Notes: generated from the letters alone by a model not told the origin. Shown: positions 17,131-26,094, counted from the stretch's first letter. The stretch is DNA of 64,000 bases from Verrucomicrobiia bacterium (GCA_019634635.1 JAHCBB010000004.1:1-64000), one strand, 5' to 3'. Numbers and translations are program-made.

Positions 17131-18040
17131 TGCTCTCCTGCCGGGCCGTCCGTGCAACTGCAAGCGGGGCTTGTGGAGACTCCACGCGCTGACCCGGTGA
17201 CCTCGGTGGGGCAACCCGGTGACCTCGGTGGGGCAAGGCTCCTGCCGAGCCGTCCGTGCAACTGCAAGCCGGGCTTGTGGAGACTCCACGCGCCGACGGC
17301 TCCGCGGAGCGTTGCCCCACCACCGGGATGGGAGCTGGAGCCCCACGACCCGGTGACCTCGGTGGGGCAAGGCTCCTGCCGAGCCGTCCGTGCAACTGCA
17401 AGCCGGGCCTGTGGAGCCTTCACGCGCTGACGGCTCAGGAGGACCTTCACCCCCACCGGGGTCGGGCAGCGCCCGGTAATCTTGGTCGCAGGTGAAGCTC
17501 AAACCTGGTGGGGCAAGGCTCCTGCCGAGCCGTCCGTGCAACTGCAAGCCGGGCCTGTGGAGACTCCACGCGCTGACGGCTCCGCGGAGCGTCGCCCCAC
17601 CACCGGGATGGGAGTTGGAGCCCCACGACCCGGTGACACCGGTGGGGCAAGGCTCCTGCCGAGCCGTCCGTGTAACTTCAAGCCGGGCTTGTGGAGCCTC
17701 CACGCGCCGACGGCTCCGCGGAGCGTCGCCCCACCACCGGGATGGGAGTTGGAGCCCCACGACCCGGTGACCTCGGTGGGGCAAGGCTCCTGCCGAGCCG
17801 TCCGTGCAACTGCAAGCCGGGCTTGTGGAGACTCCACGCGCCGACGGCTCCGCGGAGCGTCGCCCCACCACCGGGATGGGAGTTGCCCCACCACCGGGAT
17901 GGGAGTTGCCCCACCACCGGGATGGGAGTTGCCCCACCACCGGGATGGGAGTTGCCCCACCACCGGGATGGGAGTTGCCCCACCACCGGGATGGGAGTTG
18001 GAGTCCCACGACCCGGTGACCTCGGTGGGGCCCCGCCGAG
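17131..18040. repeat. Array of palindromic 95-bp elements with 39-bp spacers
   Basis: Five recognisable units plus a truncated first one. Complete 95-bp units lie at 17227-17321, 17507-17601, 17641-17735 and 17775-17869; a diverged one spans about 17361-17457; a partial one is at 17131-17192. Each is bounded by GGTGGGGC and GCCCCACC, has inner arms GAGCCGTC and GACGGCTC, and centres on GTGGAGACTCCAC, so it can fold into a long three-stage hairpin. The normal period is 134 bp. The array fills the space between the divergent phoH and desaturase genes. Open frames cross it in most frames because the period is not a multiple of three and stops are rare; these are not genes. Resembles REP/BIME or MITE elements; no transposase is nearby. 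Confidence 0.9.
17862..17999. repeat. Six-copy 23-bp tandem repeat
   Basis: Six consecutive copies of a 23-bp unit starting at 17862, 17885, 17908, 17931, 17954 and 17977. The unit is the right terminal sequence GCCCCACC of the palindromic element plus the first 15 bases of the usual spacer, so it arose by local amplification at the end of the last element. There are no spacers between copies, which rules out a CRISPR array. Copy number is a candidate for strain variation. Confidence 0.95.
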
Positions 18041-18171
18041 CCAACACGTCAACTTTTTGATAACCCGGACTGGAGTTCGCCAGCCGGGGTGCCACACTCG
18101 GCGCGCCCATAGGTATGGCGGGATCCGCGTCGGATTCCTCATCCCGGGGCCCGTTTATTGCCTTGCCTGCC

Positions 18172-19158
18172 ATGTCCGACACCGCCGCTGCGACGTCCAG
18201 ATCTCTGCCGCGATTCCTCGCCGTTCTCATCAATTGGTTTGACGCCGATTTCCGGGCTGAAGACCCGGCAGTGCTCAAGGCGCGTCCCGACCGTATTGAG
18301 TGGGTGCGCTGCATTCCCTTCGCCTTCATGCACCTCGGGTGTTTGGGGGCGATCTGGACGGGATGGAGCTGGTTCGCGGTCGGTTTCGCGGTGTTCCTGT
18401 ACTTTGCCCGCATGTTTGCGGTCACGGGCTTCCTGCACCGGTACTTTTCCCATCGCACCTTTTCCACCTCCCGGGCGTGGCAATGGGTGCTGGCCGTCTG
18501 GGCGGGCACCTGCGTCCAGCGGGGAGCCCTCTGGTGGGCCTACACCCACCGCCATCACCACGCCCATTCCGACGAAGAGGCCGACAAGCACTCCCCGAGG
18601 CAGCATGGATTCTTGTGGTCGCACATCGGCTGGATCACCAGTTCGAAAAATTTTCCCACGGACTACCGGCGCGTGAAGGATCTCGCCCGCTATCCCGAGC
18701 TGGTGTTCCTGAACCGGTTCGATGTGCTGATCCCGGCCTTGTTCGCCGTGGCGCTGTTCCTCTTCGGCCATGTGCTCTGGCGCTTTTTCCCGCAGCTCGG
18801 GACGACCGGGTTCCAGATGCTCGTCTGGGGCTTCTTCATCAGCACCACGGCGCTGTTCCATGGCACGGCGTGCATCAATTCCATGGCGCATGTCTGGGGT
18901 CGCAAGCGGTACGAGACCGGGGATGACAGCCGCAACAGCTTCCTGCTGTCCCTGATCACGCTGGGCGAGGGCTGGCACAACAACCACCATCGCTACAAGG
19001 GCTGCGTGCGGCAGGGATTCTATTGGTGGGAAATTGACATCACCTACTACCTCCTGAAGGTGATGTCGTGGACCGGACTGATCTGGGACCTGCGGGCCGT
19101 TCCTGGCGAGGCCTACGACCGGACCAAGCAGCTGCCCGATTCCCGCCGCGGCGCCTGA
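18172..19158 (+). CDS. Membrane fatty acid desaturase (acyl-CoA delta-9 type)
   Basis: A 328-aa protein from ATG 18172; an in-frame ATG at 18115 adds 19 unlikely residues. Three histidine boxes are present: HRYFSH (about 89-94), HRHHH (126-130) and HNNHH near the C-terminus. These bind the di-iron centre that puts a cis double bond into a saturated acyl chain. Hydrophobic helices lie at about 45-80, 103-120 and 185-235. Family members adjust membrane fluidity. The next gene, an FAD oxidoreductase, begins 55 bases downstream on the same strand and may supply a linked lipid or pigment step. The upstream region is the repeat array, with no clear promoter. Confidence 0.9.
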   Translation: MSDTAAATSRSLPRFLAVLINWFDADFRAEDPAVLKARPDRIEWVRCIPFAFMHLGCLGAIWTGWSWFAVGFAVFLYFARMFAVTGFLHRYFSHRTFSTSRAWQWVLAVWAGTCVQRGALWWAYTHRHHHAHSDEEADKHSPRQHGFLWSHIGWITSSKNFPTDYRRVKDLARYPELVFLNRFDVLIPALFAVALFLFGHVLWRFFPQLGTTGFQMLVWGFFISTTALFHGTACINSMAHVWGRKRYETGDDSRNSFLLSLITLGEGWHNNHHRYKGCVRQGFYWWEIDITYYLLKVMSWTGLIWDLRAVPGEAYDRTKQLPDSRRGA

Positions 19159-19213
19159 GGCGACCGTCCGGGCCGGCGCGATCCCGATTCCATCCGGCCC
19201 GCCCTCTCCCCCC

Positions 19214-20509
19214 GTGGCCGGTTCCCCTGCAGCCTGCAGCCCGCCCCGGGTCGCCATTGTCGGCACCGGCATCGCCGGACTCGGCTGTGCCTGGTTTCTC
19301 AACGGGCGGCACGACCTCACACTGTTTGAGCAGGCGGACTACGCCGGTGGACACTCCAACACGGTGGAGGTGACTGCCGGCGGGACATCGGTGGCATTCG
19401 ACACCGGGTTCATGGTCTTCAACCGGGTCACCTATCCGAACCTGTGCCGGCTGTTCGACGACCTGGGCGTGCCGGTCAAGCCCACCTCGATGTCCTTCAG
19501 CGTCCAGCACCTGCCGGCAGGGCTGGAGTTTTGCGGCTCCGGATGGAACCACCTCTTCGCCCAGCGCCGGAATCTGGTGCGCCCCCGGTTTTGGCGGCTG
19601 CTGCAGGCGATCCATCGCTTCAACCGCGATGCCGTCGCCGCCCTCGGGGATCCCCAATGGGCAGCGGTGCCGCTCGGGGAGTATGTCCGACGTCAGGGCT
19701 ACGGGCGGGACCTTCTGGACTGGTATCTCGTCCCCATGGCCAGTGCGGTCTGGAGCACGCCCGCCGACCGCATGCTCGAGTTTCCCGCCGTCGCATTGCT
19801 GCGATTCTTCCATAATCATGGATTCCTCGGTCTTCACACGCAGCATCCGTGGTGGACCGTGGACGGCGGGGCTCGGGAATATGTCCGGCGCCTGCGGGCG
19901 CGGCTCCGGGCCAGGGTGCATCTGGAAACCCCCGTGCGCTCCGTGAAGCGGCTCGCTGGCGGAGGGGCGGTGGTGACCACGGCCGACGGCCGGAACGAGA
20001 CCTTCGATCGGGTCATTCTTGCCTGCCATGCGGATCAGTCGCTTGCGTTGCTGGACGATGCCGAACCGGAGGAACGCCGGGTGCTCGGAGCGTTCCGGTA
20101 CCAGCCCAACCTCGCGACGGTGCACACCGATCCCGGCGTCATGCCGCGCCGCCGTCTGGCCTGGTCGTCCTGGAATCACCGGGTGGAATCGGCGGCCGGT
20201 GGCGCGGTGCGCGCCCAGACCGTGTACTGGATGAACCGGTTGCAGGGACTGGCCGGACCCACCCAGTATTTCGTGTCCATCAACGGTGGCCACGCGGTGG
20301 CGCCGGATCGCATCCTCCGGGAGATCCCCTACGAGCATCCCCTGTTCAGTCTTGAGGCCGTTCGGGCCCAGGAGGCCCTGCCAGGGCTCAATCGGCGCAA
20401 GCCCGGGCCGGCGGTGCTGTTCGCCGGCAGTTACTTTCGCCATGGGTTCCACGAGGACGCCCTCGCCGCCGCCCTGGACTGCATCCGGGCGCTCGATGGT
20501 TCCGCCTGA
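19214..20509 (+). CDS. FAD-dependent amine-oxidase-type oxidoreductase
   Basis: A 431-aa protein with an N-terminal Rossmann motif VAIVGTGIAGLGCAW and FEQADYAGGHSNTVEV, typical of the flavin amine-oxidase/phytoene-desaturase superfamily. Further marks are FDTGFMVFNRVTYPNL, WWTVDGGAREYVRRL and a C-terminal FAD-contact segment (FAGSYFRHGFHEDALAAA). This subgroup usually sits with DUF1365 and cyclopropane-fatty-acid-synthase-like genes; only the desaturase is adjacent here. A role in modifying unsaturated lipid chains is likely but unproven. The start in the record is GTG or ATG within a few codons of the Rossmann motif; 19214 leaves 11 residues before it. TolC-like gene follows after 105 bases. 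Confidence 0.82.
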   Translation: MAGSPAACSPPRVAIVGTGIAGLGCAWFLNGRHDLTLFEQADYAGGHSNTVEVTAGGTSVAFDTGFMVFNRVTYPNLCRLFDDLGVPVKPTSMSFSVQHLPAGLEFCGSGWNHLFAQRRNLVRPRFWRLLQAIHRFNRDAVAALGDPQWAAVPLGEYVRRQGYGRDLLDWYLVPMASAVWSTPADRMLEFPAVALLRFFHNHGFLGLHTQHPWWTVDGGAREYVRRLRARLRARVHLETPVRSVKRLAGGGAVVTTADGRNETFDRVILACHADQSLALLDDAEPEERRVLGAFRYQPNLATVHTDPGVMPRRRLAWSSWNHRVESAAGGAVRAQTVYWMNRLQGLAGPTQYFVSINGGHAVAPDRILREIPYEHPLFSLEAVRAQEALPGLNRRKPGPAVLFAGSYFRHGFHEDALAAALDCIRALDGSA

Positions 20510-20614
20510 CCGTGGAGGGGGTTGTTCCGGTGAAACCGAAGTCGCCGGACGCGGGTCCTTTGCTCGCCAACGAACTCCGGTTTTGACCGGTTTCGTCAAT
20601 CGGCTCACCCTCTG

Positions 20615-22138
20615 ATGAAAATGAAATTCCCCACGTCGTTGGGTCTCGTGTCACTCGCCCTGGGCACCGCGGCCCTTGGAGCACCGAATTCCGTTCAGTC
20701 CATTTCGCTTGAGGAATGCCTTCAGCGCGCGTTTCAGGACAACCTGGAGATCCAGATCATCCGCTACTCTCCGGAGCTGGCGGAGCTGAACCTGATGGGA
20801 AGCTACGGGGCCTACGATCCGAATTTTTCGTTCAGCTACGGGGCCAACCGTTCCCAGCAGCCCGCGCAGTTGGGCGTGGGCCAGGTCCCGATCCCGGGCA
20901 ACGTCAGCTGGTCACAGAACGGCAGCCTCGGCCTGAGCGGGCTGCTGCCGACCGGTGCCGACTACCGGCTTTTCGGCAACCTGCTTTCCCAGCGCAGCTT
21001 CTTCAACGAGCAGTATCAGGCGTTTGCCCCGGCCAGCGCCGGCATCCAGGTCTCCCAGCCCCTGCTGCGGGACTTCTGGATTGACAGCGCACGCTGGGCG
21101 ATTGCGCTCAACAAGAAGACGATCCTGCAGGAGGAGCAGAGCATCCGGGCGCAGTTGATCACCACGGCCGCCGACGTTCAGCTGGCCTATTATGACCTGG
21201 CGGCGGCGGTGAAGGGCATCGAGGTGCAGCGGCAGGCCGTGGAACTCGCGGAGCGGCTGCTCATGGAGAACCGCAAGCGGGTGGAGGTGGGGGCCCTCGC
21301 CCCCCTGGAAGAGAAACAGGCCGAGGCCCAGGTCGCCCAGAGCCGCGCCGACCTCATCAGCGCCCAGCAGGTGTTCAATGTGGCGCAGAACACCCTCAAG
21401 CGGCTGATGACCTCGGACTATTCCGAGATCGTGGAGACCACGTTCCAGCCGTCGGATTCGTTTCGCCCCCATCCATATCCCTTCAACCGGCAGGAGAGTT
21501 GGTCGCGGGGACTGACGCTCCGGCCGGATGTTGTCCAGCTCCAGGTCGAACTGGAGAAGCAGAACGTCACGCTGCGGTTCCGGCGCAACCAGTTGTTTCC
21601 GACGCTCGACCTGACCAGCAGTTTCGGCGTCCAGGCGCAGAACCAGGTTGGCGGGACCAATTACTACCGCCGCGATGGGATCGTGGGCCAAAGCCTCAAC
21701 GACATCGCCAACGTCGAGTACAAGAACTACGGCATCGGCGCGGTATTGAACTTCCCCCTCGGCAACCGCTCCGCGAGGAGCAGTTACCGGGCGGCCAAGG
21801 TCGAGCGCGAGCGCCTGATCCTCCAATACAAGCAGCTGGAACAGTCCATCATGGTGGCGCTCGACAATGAAATTCTGGCGGCCCAGACCTCCTACGAACG
21901 GGTGGGTGCCACCCGGCAGGCCCGCATCTATGCCGAGGCGGCACTCGATGCCGAACAGAAGAAGCTGGAGAACGGCAAGAGCACCACCTTCGAGGTGCTG
22001 CGTCTCCAACGCGACCTCACCACCGCCAGCCGCGATGAGGTGCGCGCCGTGGCCGATTACTTCCGGGCGATGAGCGTGCTGTTCCGCGATGAGGGATCCA
22101 CGCTCGACCGCCTCGGCGTCCGGATCACCACCAACTGA
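20615..22138 (+). CDS. TolC-family outer membrane efflux protein
   Basis: A 507-aa protein with a signal peptide (MKMKFPTSLGLVSLALGTAALG) and the TolC architecture: two related halves of long helices and short beta strands. Clear marks are SLEECLQRAFQDNLEIQI at the start, ADVQLAYYDLAAAVKGIEVQRQAVELAERLL in the first half and LENGKSTTFEVLRLQRDL in the second, the conserved helix of outer-membrane efflux proteins. It should form the outer-membrane channel of a tripartite exporter. No membrane-fusion or inner-membrane pump gene adjoins it, so the partner is elsewhere. Converges with glmM, whose stop is 37 bases away. Confidence 0.9.
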   Translation: MKMKFPTSLGLVSLALGTAALGAPNSVQSISLEECLQRAFQDNLEIQIIRYSPELAELNLMGSYGAYDPNFSFSYGANRSQQPAQLGVGQVPIPGNVSWSQNGSLGLSGLLPTGADYRLFGNLLSQRSFFNEQYQAFAPASAGIQVSQPLLRDFWIDSARWAIALNKKTILQEEQSIRAQLITTAADVQLAYYDLAAAVKGIEVQRQAVELAERLLMENRKRVEVGALAPLEEKQAEAQVAQSRADLISAQQVFNVAQNTLKRLMTSDYSEIVETTFQPSDSFRPHPYPFNRQESWSRGLTLRPDVVQLQVELEKQNVTLRFRRNQLFPTLDLTSSFGVQAQNQVGGTNYYRRDGIVGQSLNDIANVEYKNYGIGAVLNFPLGNRSARSSYRAAKVERERLILQYKQLEQSIMVALDNEILAAQTSYERVGATRQARIYAEAALDAEQKKLENGKSTTFEVLRLQRDLTTASRDEVRAVADYFRAMSVLFRDEGSTLDRLGVRITTN

Positions 22139-22174
22139 TCCAGGCAAACCCCTCCAGCCTCCAGGCGGCCACCT

Positions 22175-23566
22175 TCAGCCCTCCGCCTTCACATGCTTGC
22201 GAAGCAGGGCGCAGATCTCCCGTGACCATCGGTCCATCACCCCGGAGTCCGGACCCTCGACCAGCAGTCGCACCTTGGATTCCGTCCCGGAGTAGCGCAG
22301 CAGCACCCGCCCCCCCAGCGGTTCGAGGGCTTCCCGGGCCGCCTGCATTCGTTCGGCAAGCTCCCCGATGTCCTCGAGCGGACGATCCTTGGACGGCACC
22401 CGGAGGTTCACCGTGAGCTGGGGATAGCGGCTCCAGCAACGGACCAGTTCCGAAAGCCGTTTCGCCCCCGTTTTCATGGCACTGAGGATCTGCAGGGCGG
22501 CGACCAGTCCGTCGCCCGTCGTGCTGTGCTCGCGGAAGATCAGGTGACCGCTCTGCTCACCGCCGAGGTTGAATCCCTCCGCCAGCATGAGGTCAATGAC
22601 GTGCTTGTCTCCGACCTGGGTGGCGACCACCTCCCCGCCGGCCGCCCGAAGCGTGGCCGCCAGACCGGCATTGCTCATCACCGTGGTCACCACCGTCTTC
22701 TTTGCCAGCGTCCCCGCCTCCAGCATCGCCAGTCCGGTGATCGCCAGGATGTCGTCGCCGTCAATCAGCCGGCCGGCCTCGTCACAGAGCAGCACCCGGT
22801 CGGCATCCCCATCGTGGGCGATGCCGAGGTCGGCGCGGTATTCGCGAACCTTGGCGCACAGCAGCCCCGGGTTCATGGAGCCGCACTCGTGGTTGATGTT
22901 GGTGCCGTTCGGTTGATTGCCGAAGACCATCAGTTCGGCCCCGAGTTCCTGGAGCACCTCAGGCGTGGACTTGTAGGCGGCGCCATGGCCGCAATCCACC
23001 ACGATGCGCATGCCCTCCAGCGAGAGCCGCCGCGGGAACGACGCCTTGGCGTGCTCCACGTAGCGGCCCAGGGCGTCGTCCACCCGGAACGCCTTGCCGA
23101 TCTGGCTCGCCGTCGGACGCACCATCTCGATCTCCCCGCTGAACACCAGGTGCTCGATCTGGGCCTCGATCTGATCGTCGAGCTTGAAGCCGTCGTGACG
23201 GAAGAACTTGATGCCGTTGTCGTCGTAAGGGTTGTGCGATGCCGTGATCACGATGCCCGCATCGGCCCGCAGCGACCGGGTGACATAGGCGACGCCCGGC
23301 GTGGGCAGGGGGCCGATGAAGATGACGTCCACCCCCATGGACAGCACCCCGGAGGACAAGGCGTTCTCCAGCATGTACCCGGAAAGCCGCGTGTCCTTGC
23401 CGATCACAATCCGGTGCCGGACCCGGTTGCGCGCCGTCCCGAGCAGGTTCTTGAACACATGGGCCGCGGCACGCCCGAGTTTGAGCGCGGTTTCCGCGGT
23501 CACCGGCTCGACATTGGCGAGGCCCCGGACGCCGTCGGTGCCAAAAATGCGTTTGTGTGCGGTCAT
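22175..23566 (-). CDS. glmM: Phosphoglucosamine mutase
   Basis: A 463-aa alpha-D-phosphohexomutase with FGTDGVRG at the N-terminus, the phosphoserine loop TASHNPYDDNGIKFF (Ser110), the metal-binding DGDADR and the sugar-binding GGEQSGH. The C-terminal phosphate-binding loop reads RYSGTESKVRLLVEG. The enzyme converts glucosamine 6-phosphate to glucosamine 1-phosphate, the first committed step to UDP-GlcNAc for peptidoglycan and LPS. Its ATG overlaps the cdaR stop (ATGA at 23563-23566), so translation is coupled. The cdaA-cdaR-glmM order is well known in other bacteria, where GlmM and CdaA interact and c-di-AMP synthesis is tied to cell-wall precursor supply. Confidence 0.96.
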   Translation of the reverse strand: MTAHKRIFGTDGVRGLANVEPVTAETALKLGRAAAHVFKNLLGTARNRVRHRIVIGKDTRLSGYMLENALSSGVLSMGVDVIFIGPLPTPGVAYVTRSLRADAGIVITASHNPYDDNGIKFFRHDGFKLDDQIEAQIEHLVFSGEIEMVRPTASQIGKAFRVDDALGRYVEHAKASFPRRLSLEGMRIVVDCGHGAAYKSTPEVLQELGAELMVFGNQPNGTNINHECGSMNPGLLCAKVREYRADLGIAHDGDADRVLLCDEAGRLIDGDDILAITGLAMLEAGTLAKKTVVTTVMSNAGLAATLRAAGGEVVATQVGDKHVIDLMLAEGFNLGGEQSGHLIFREHSTTGDGLVAALQILSAMKTGAKRLSELVRCWSRYPQLTVNLRVPSKDRPLEDIGELAERMQAAREALEPLGGRVLLRYSGTESKVRLLVEGPDSGVMDRWSREICALLRKHVKAEG

Positions 23567-23985
23567 GGAGAATCGGGGGGATTGTCGTCCGGCAGCCGGT
23601 CCACGAGCACCTTGGCCGGGGCGACGGACACCAGTTGGGTGCCGGGGGGCGGATTGATGTGCAGCGCGATCATCTGGGGGGTCGCTTGAAGATCCATCAG
23701 GTTGACGTAGGCCTCAAGGTCCGACTCCGGGAGCCGCCCGAGCACCATGGGATCTCCGCGAAGCTCGACGCGCACCGTCCGCGGGAGGACGCGGTATCGT
23801 CCCAGGTTCGAGGCGCTGGTCAGCACGGCAACCGGTACCGTGTCGAAGACCCGCGAGGGACCGGACATGGCGTTGGCAATCCGCAGCCCCTCGGTGGAGC
23901 GGACGGTGAGCCAGATCATGAGGGCCATCCCGATCGAGAAGAGCTTCTGCCACCGGTTTTCCCGGAAAAAGGGGCCGAGGGTCAT
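23563..23985 (-). CDS. cdaR: CdaR/YbbR-domain membrane-anchored regulator, short form
   Basis: A 140-aa protein from ATG 23985; the frame upstream to 24189 lies inside cdaA and is rejected. One N-terminal transmembrane helix (WQKLFSIGMALMIWLTVRS) is followed by a single YbbR-like beta domain with VPVAVLTSASNLGRYRV and TVRVELRGDPMVLGRL. Firmicute CdaR proteins carry three or four YbbR domains; one is enough for a short form. CdaR regulates diadenylate cyclase CdaA from outside the membrane. It starts one base after the cdaA stop and overlaps glmM by 4 bases. Confidence 0.82.
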   Translation of the reverse strand: MTLGPFFRENRWQKLFSIGMALMIWLTVRSTEGLRIANAMSGPSRVFDTVPVAVLTSASNLGRYRVLPRTVRVELRGDPMVLGRLPESDLEAYVNLMDLQATPQMIALHINPPPGTQLVSVAPAKVLVDRLPDDNPPDSP

Positions 23986-23986
23986 T

Positions 23987-24817
23987 TCAAGACTCGGTGG
24001 TGGTGAGCGGCCGGAACGTGGCGCGGAGCCGGGCCAGCCACGCGGCGAATCCGCGCGCCGGCAGCCGCGGCACCAGCACGGAGGTGAGGAAGGCCCGCAA
24101 TTCCTCCACGGTGATGCCCCGGGTGAGCTGGCCGCGCTGCGCGTAGGCGATGCTGCCCGTCTCGTCGGACACCACCACGACCACGGCATCGGTCTCCTCG
24201 GTCAGCCCGATCGCCGCGCGATGCCGCGTGCCGACCGACTTGGGCAGATCCTGCCGCGTCGTGAGCGGGAAGATGGCGGCGGCCCGGAGAATCCGGTTGT
24301 CCCGCACCACCACGCCGCCGTCATGCAGCGCGTTGTTGGGAAAAAAGATCGTCTCCAGCATCTCCGGGGTGAGGTCGCAGTTGATCGGCACCCCGCCCTC
24401 GACCACTTCCGCAAGCTGCTGGTTTCGCTCAATGGCGATCAACGCCCCGATCTTGACCGGGGCGAGGCGGTCCACCGTTTGGATGATGTCCTCGATGTTC
24501 TCCCGCTGCTGCCGGGTGCTCACGAACACGGGCAGGGTGCCCAGCTCGGCCAGCATCCGGCGAAGCTCCGGCTGGAAGATCACCACCAGCGCCAGGGCCA
24601 GCACCCCGAAAAACTGGTTCAGCAGGACATTGAGCACCTTCAGATCCAGCAGGCGCGTAACGATGGTCAGGAAGAGCAGCAGGGCCAGCAGCCCGGTGAG
24701 CATCTGGGCGCCACGGGTGCCGCGGACAAACTGGAAGGCCGAATAGATGCCCACCGCGAGGATCATGATCTCCACCGCGGGACGCCAGCCGTTCTGAATC
24801 CAGACCCAGAGGTTCAT
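23987..24817 (-). CDS. cdaA: Diadenylate cyclase (CdaA type)
   Basis: A 276-aa protein from ATG 24817 (the frame upstream is folP in another frame). Three N-terminal transmembrane helices (AVEIMILAVGIYSAFQFV, LTGLLALLLFLTIVTRL, LLNQFFGVLALALVVIF) precede a DAC domain with IGALIAIERNQ, HDGGVVVRDNRI and GTRHRAAIGLTEETDAVVVVVSDETG. The RHR signature is intact; the DGA signature reads DGG, a conservative change. The product is c-di-AMP made from two ATP. It overlaps the folP stop by ATGA (24814-24817) and is one base from cdaR. Confidence 0.94.
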   Translation of the reverse strand: MNLWVWIQNGWRPAVEIMILAVGIYSAFQFVRGTRGAQMLTGLLALLLFLTIVTRLLDLKVLNVLLNQFFGVLALALVVIFQPELRRMLAELGTLPVFVSTRQQRENIEDIIQTVDRLAPVKIGALIAIERNQQLAEVVEGGVPINCDLTPEMLETIFFPNNALHDGGVVVRDNRILRAAAIFPLTTRQDLPKSVGTRHRAAIGLTEETDAVVVVVSDETGSIAYAQRGQLTRGITVEELRAFLTSVLVPRLPARGFAAWLARLRATFRPLTTTES

Positions 24818-25662
24818 GGGAATTCGGGTTGTCTCGCCCGGAGGGCCTCGGTCATGCGCAGGGCCTGGACCGTTGCCGCCACATCGTGGGTGCGGATGAC
24901 CTGCGCCCCGTGGAGCACCGCCCAGACCGCGCAGGCCAGGCCGCCGGCGAGGCGTCCGCCCACCGCCGTCCCGAGCAGGGCGCCCAGGAAGGACTTGCGC
25001 GAGACGCCGAGGACGAGCGGACGATCCCGCGTTGTAAATTTCCCCAGGCGGCCGAGCAAATCCAAAGTGTGGTCGGGGGTCTTTCCGAAGCCGATTCCCG
25101 GATCCAGCGCGACCTGCTCCCGGCGCACGCCCGACGCCATCAGGCCGTCCAGCCGGCGCAAAAAAAAGGCGTCCACCTCGGCCACCACATCCCCATAGGT
25201 CGGATCGCGCTGCATGGTTTCGGGCGTCCCCTGCATGTGCATGGCGATGTATCCGGCGCCGGTTTCGGCCACCACCGCCGCCATGGCGCCGTCGTCTGCG
25301 GCCGCGGCGATGTCGTTGATGATCGCGGCGCCTGCGGCCACGGCGGCCCGGGCCACGACGGGTTTCCGGGTGTCCACCGAAACGGGAACCCCGCAACGCC
25401 CGGCGAGGCCCTCAAGGACCGGCAGCACCCGCCGGAGTTCCTCCGCCTCGGGGACGGGGCTTGCCCCCGGACGTGTGGACTCACCGCCCACGTCCAGCAG
25501 GTCCGCCCCTTCCTCCACGAGGCGCAGTCCATGCCGGATGGCCTCCGACGGAGCCAGAAACCGTCCGCCATCGGAAAAGGAGTCGGGCGTCACGTTCACA
25601 ACGCCCATGGTCAGGGTCGGACGCGGAAACTGGAACTGAAACTTCCGTCCGGACCACTCCAT
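24814..25662 (-). CDS. folP: Dihydropteroate synthase
   Basis: A 282-aa DHPS. Marks: MGVVNVTPDSFSDGG, DLLDVGGESTRPGA, SVDTRKP, NDIAAAADD, LDPGIGFGKT and LGVSRKSFLG. It joins p-aminobenzoate to 6-hydroxymethyl-dihydropterin diphosphate in folate synthesis and is the sulfonamide target. Start: ATG 25662 has GGAG 8 bases upstream; a GTG at 25671 would add three residues. The sequence around the start is a tandem duplication of about 14 bases containing CTCCATGCGG, which carries the ribosome site of the second copy. It is preceded by a VOC gene and followed by cdaA in the same operon. Confidence 0.95.
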   Translation of the reverse strand: MEWSGRKFQFQFPRPTLTMGVVNVTPDSFSDGGRFLAPSEAIRHGLRLVEEGADLLDVGGESTRPGASPVPEAEELRRVLPVLEGLAGRCGVPVSVDTRKPVVARAAVAAGAAIINDIAAAADDGAMAAVVAETGAGYIAMHMQGTPETMQRDPTYGDVVAEVDAFFLRRLDGLMASGVRREQVALDPGIGFGKTPDHTLDLLGRLGKFTTRDRPLVLGVSRKSFLGALLGTAVGGRLAGGLACAVWAVLHGAQVIRTHDVAATVQALRMTEALRARQPEFP

Positions 25663-25680
25663 GCGGCTCACTCCATGCGG

Positions 25681-26094
25681 CTAATACGTCCCGCCACCCG
25701 CGCGTGCCTCCGGACTCCGCTGGATCAACTCGACCTCGTAGCCCTCCGGGGCATCCACGAAGGCGAACCCGCCGGTGCCGTCGGCCCGGTAATGCGGGCC
25801 GTCAGAGTACTTCAGGCCCAGCGATTCCAGGTGCCGGCCAAAGGCCTCCAGGGACGCCACTTCAAAGGCGAGATGGGTCAGGTCGGGCTGCACCACCACC
25901 GGGCCGGAGGACGGATAGTGGCACAGCTCGATCGTTTCCTCGCTCTCCGGCGCCTTGAGGAACACCAGTTCGGAGCCCCGCGGAGACTTGTGGCGCCGGA
26001 CCTCCTCCAGGCCCAGCACGTCACGGTAAAACGCCACGGACCGCTCCAGATCATTCAGGCGGTATCGCGTGTGCAGGAGCCGGGAAACCTTCAT
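25681..26094 (-). CDS. VOC-family protein, glyoxalase I type
   Basis: A 137-aa protein with two beta-alpha-beta-beta-beta modules of the vicinal oxygen chelate fold. Module one has LLHTRYRLNDLERSVAFYRDVLGLEE and ends ELCHY; module two has HLAFEVASLEAFGRHLESLGLKY and ends FVDAPEGYEVELIQR. The metal ligands expected of glyoxalase I (His in LLHTRYR, Glu in IELCHY, His in THLAFEV, Glu in YEVELIQ) are all present, supporting a lactoylglutathione-lyase-like metal site. It removes methylglyoxal in known members; the thiol cofactor here is unknown. Stop lies 18 bases before folP, so it is probably the first gene of that operon. Confidence 0.85.
   Translation of the reverse strand: MKVSRLLHTRYRLNDLERSVAFYRDVLGLEEVRRHKSPRGSELVFLKAPESEETIELCHYPSSGPVVVQPDLTHLAFEVASLEAFGRHLESLGLKYSDGPHYRADGTGGFAFVDAPEGYEVELIQRSPEARAGGGTY

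Noticed and set aside
17862..17999. Possible CRISPR array
   Set aside because: The 23-bp units are head to tail without unique spacers, and there are no cas genes.
17023..18509. Several overlapping open frames of 150-340 aa on both strands with repeated peptides
   Set aside because: They are translations of the 134-bp and 23-bp repeats, open in most frames, with no start context or family.
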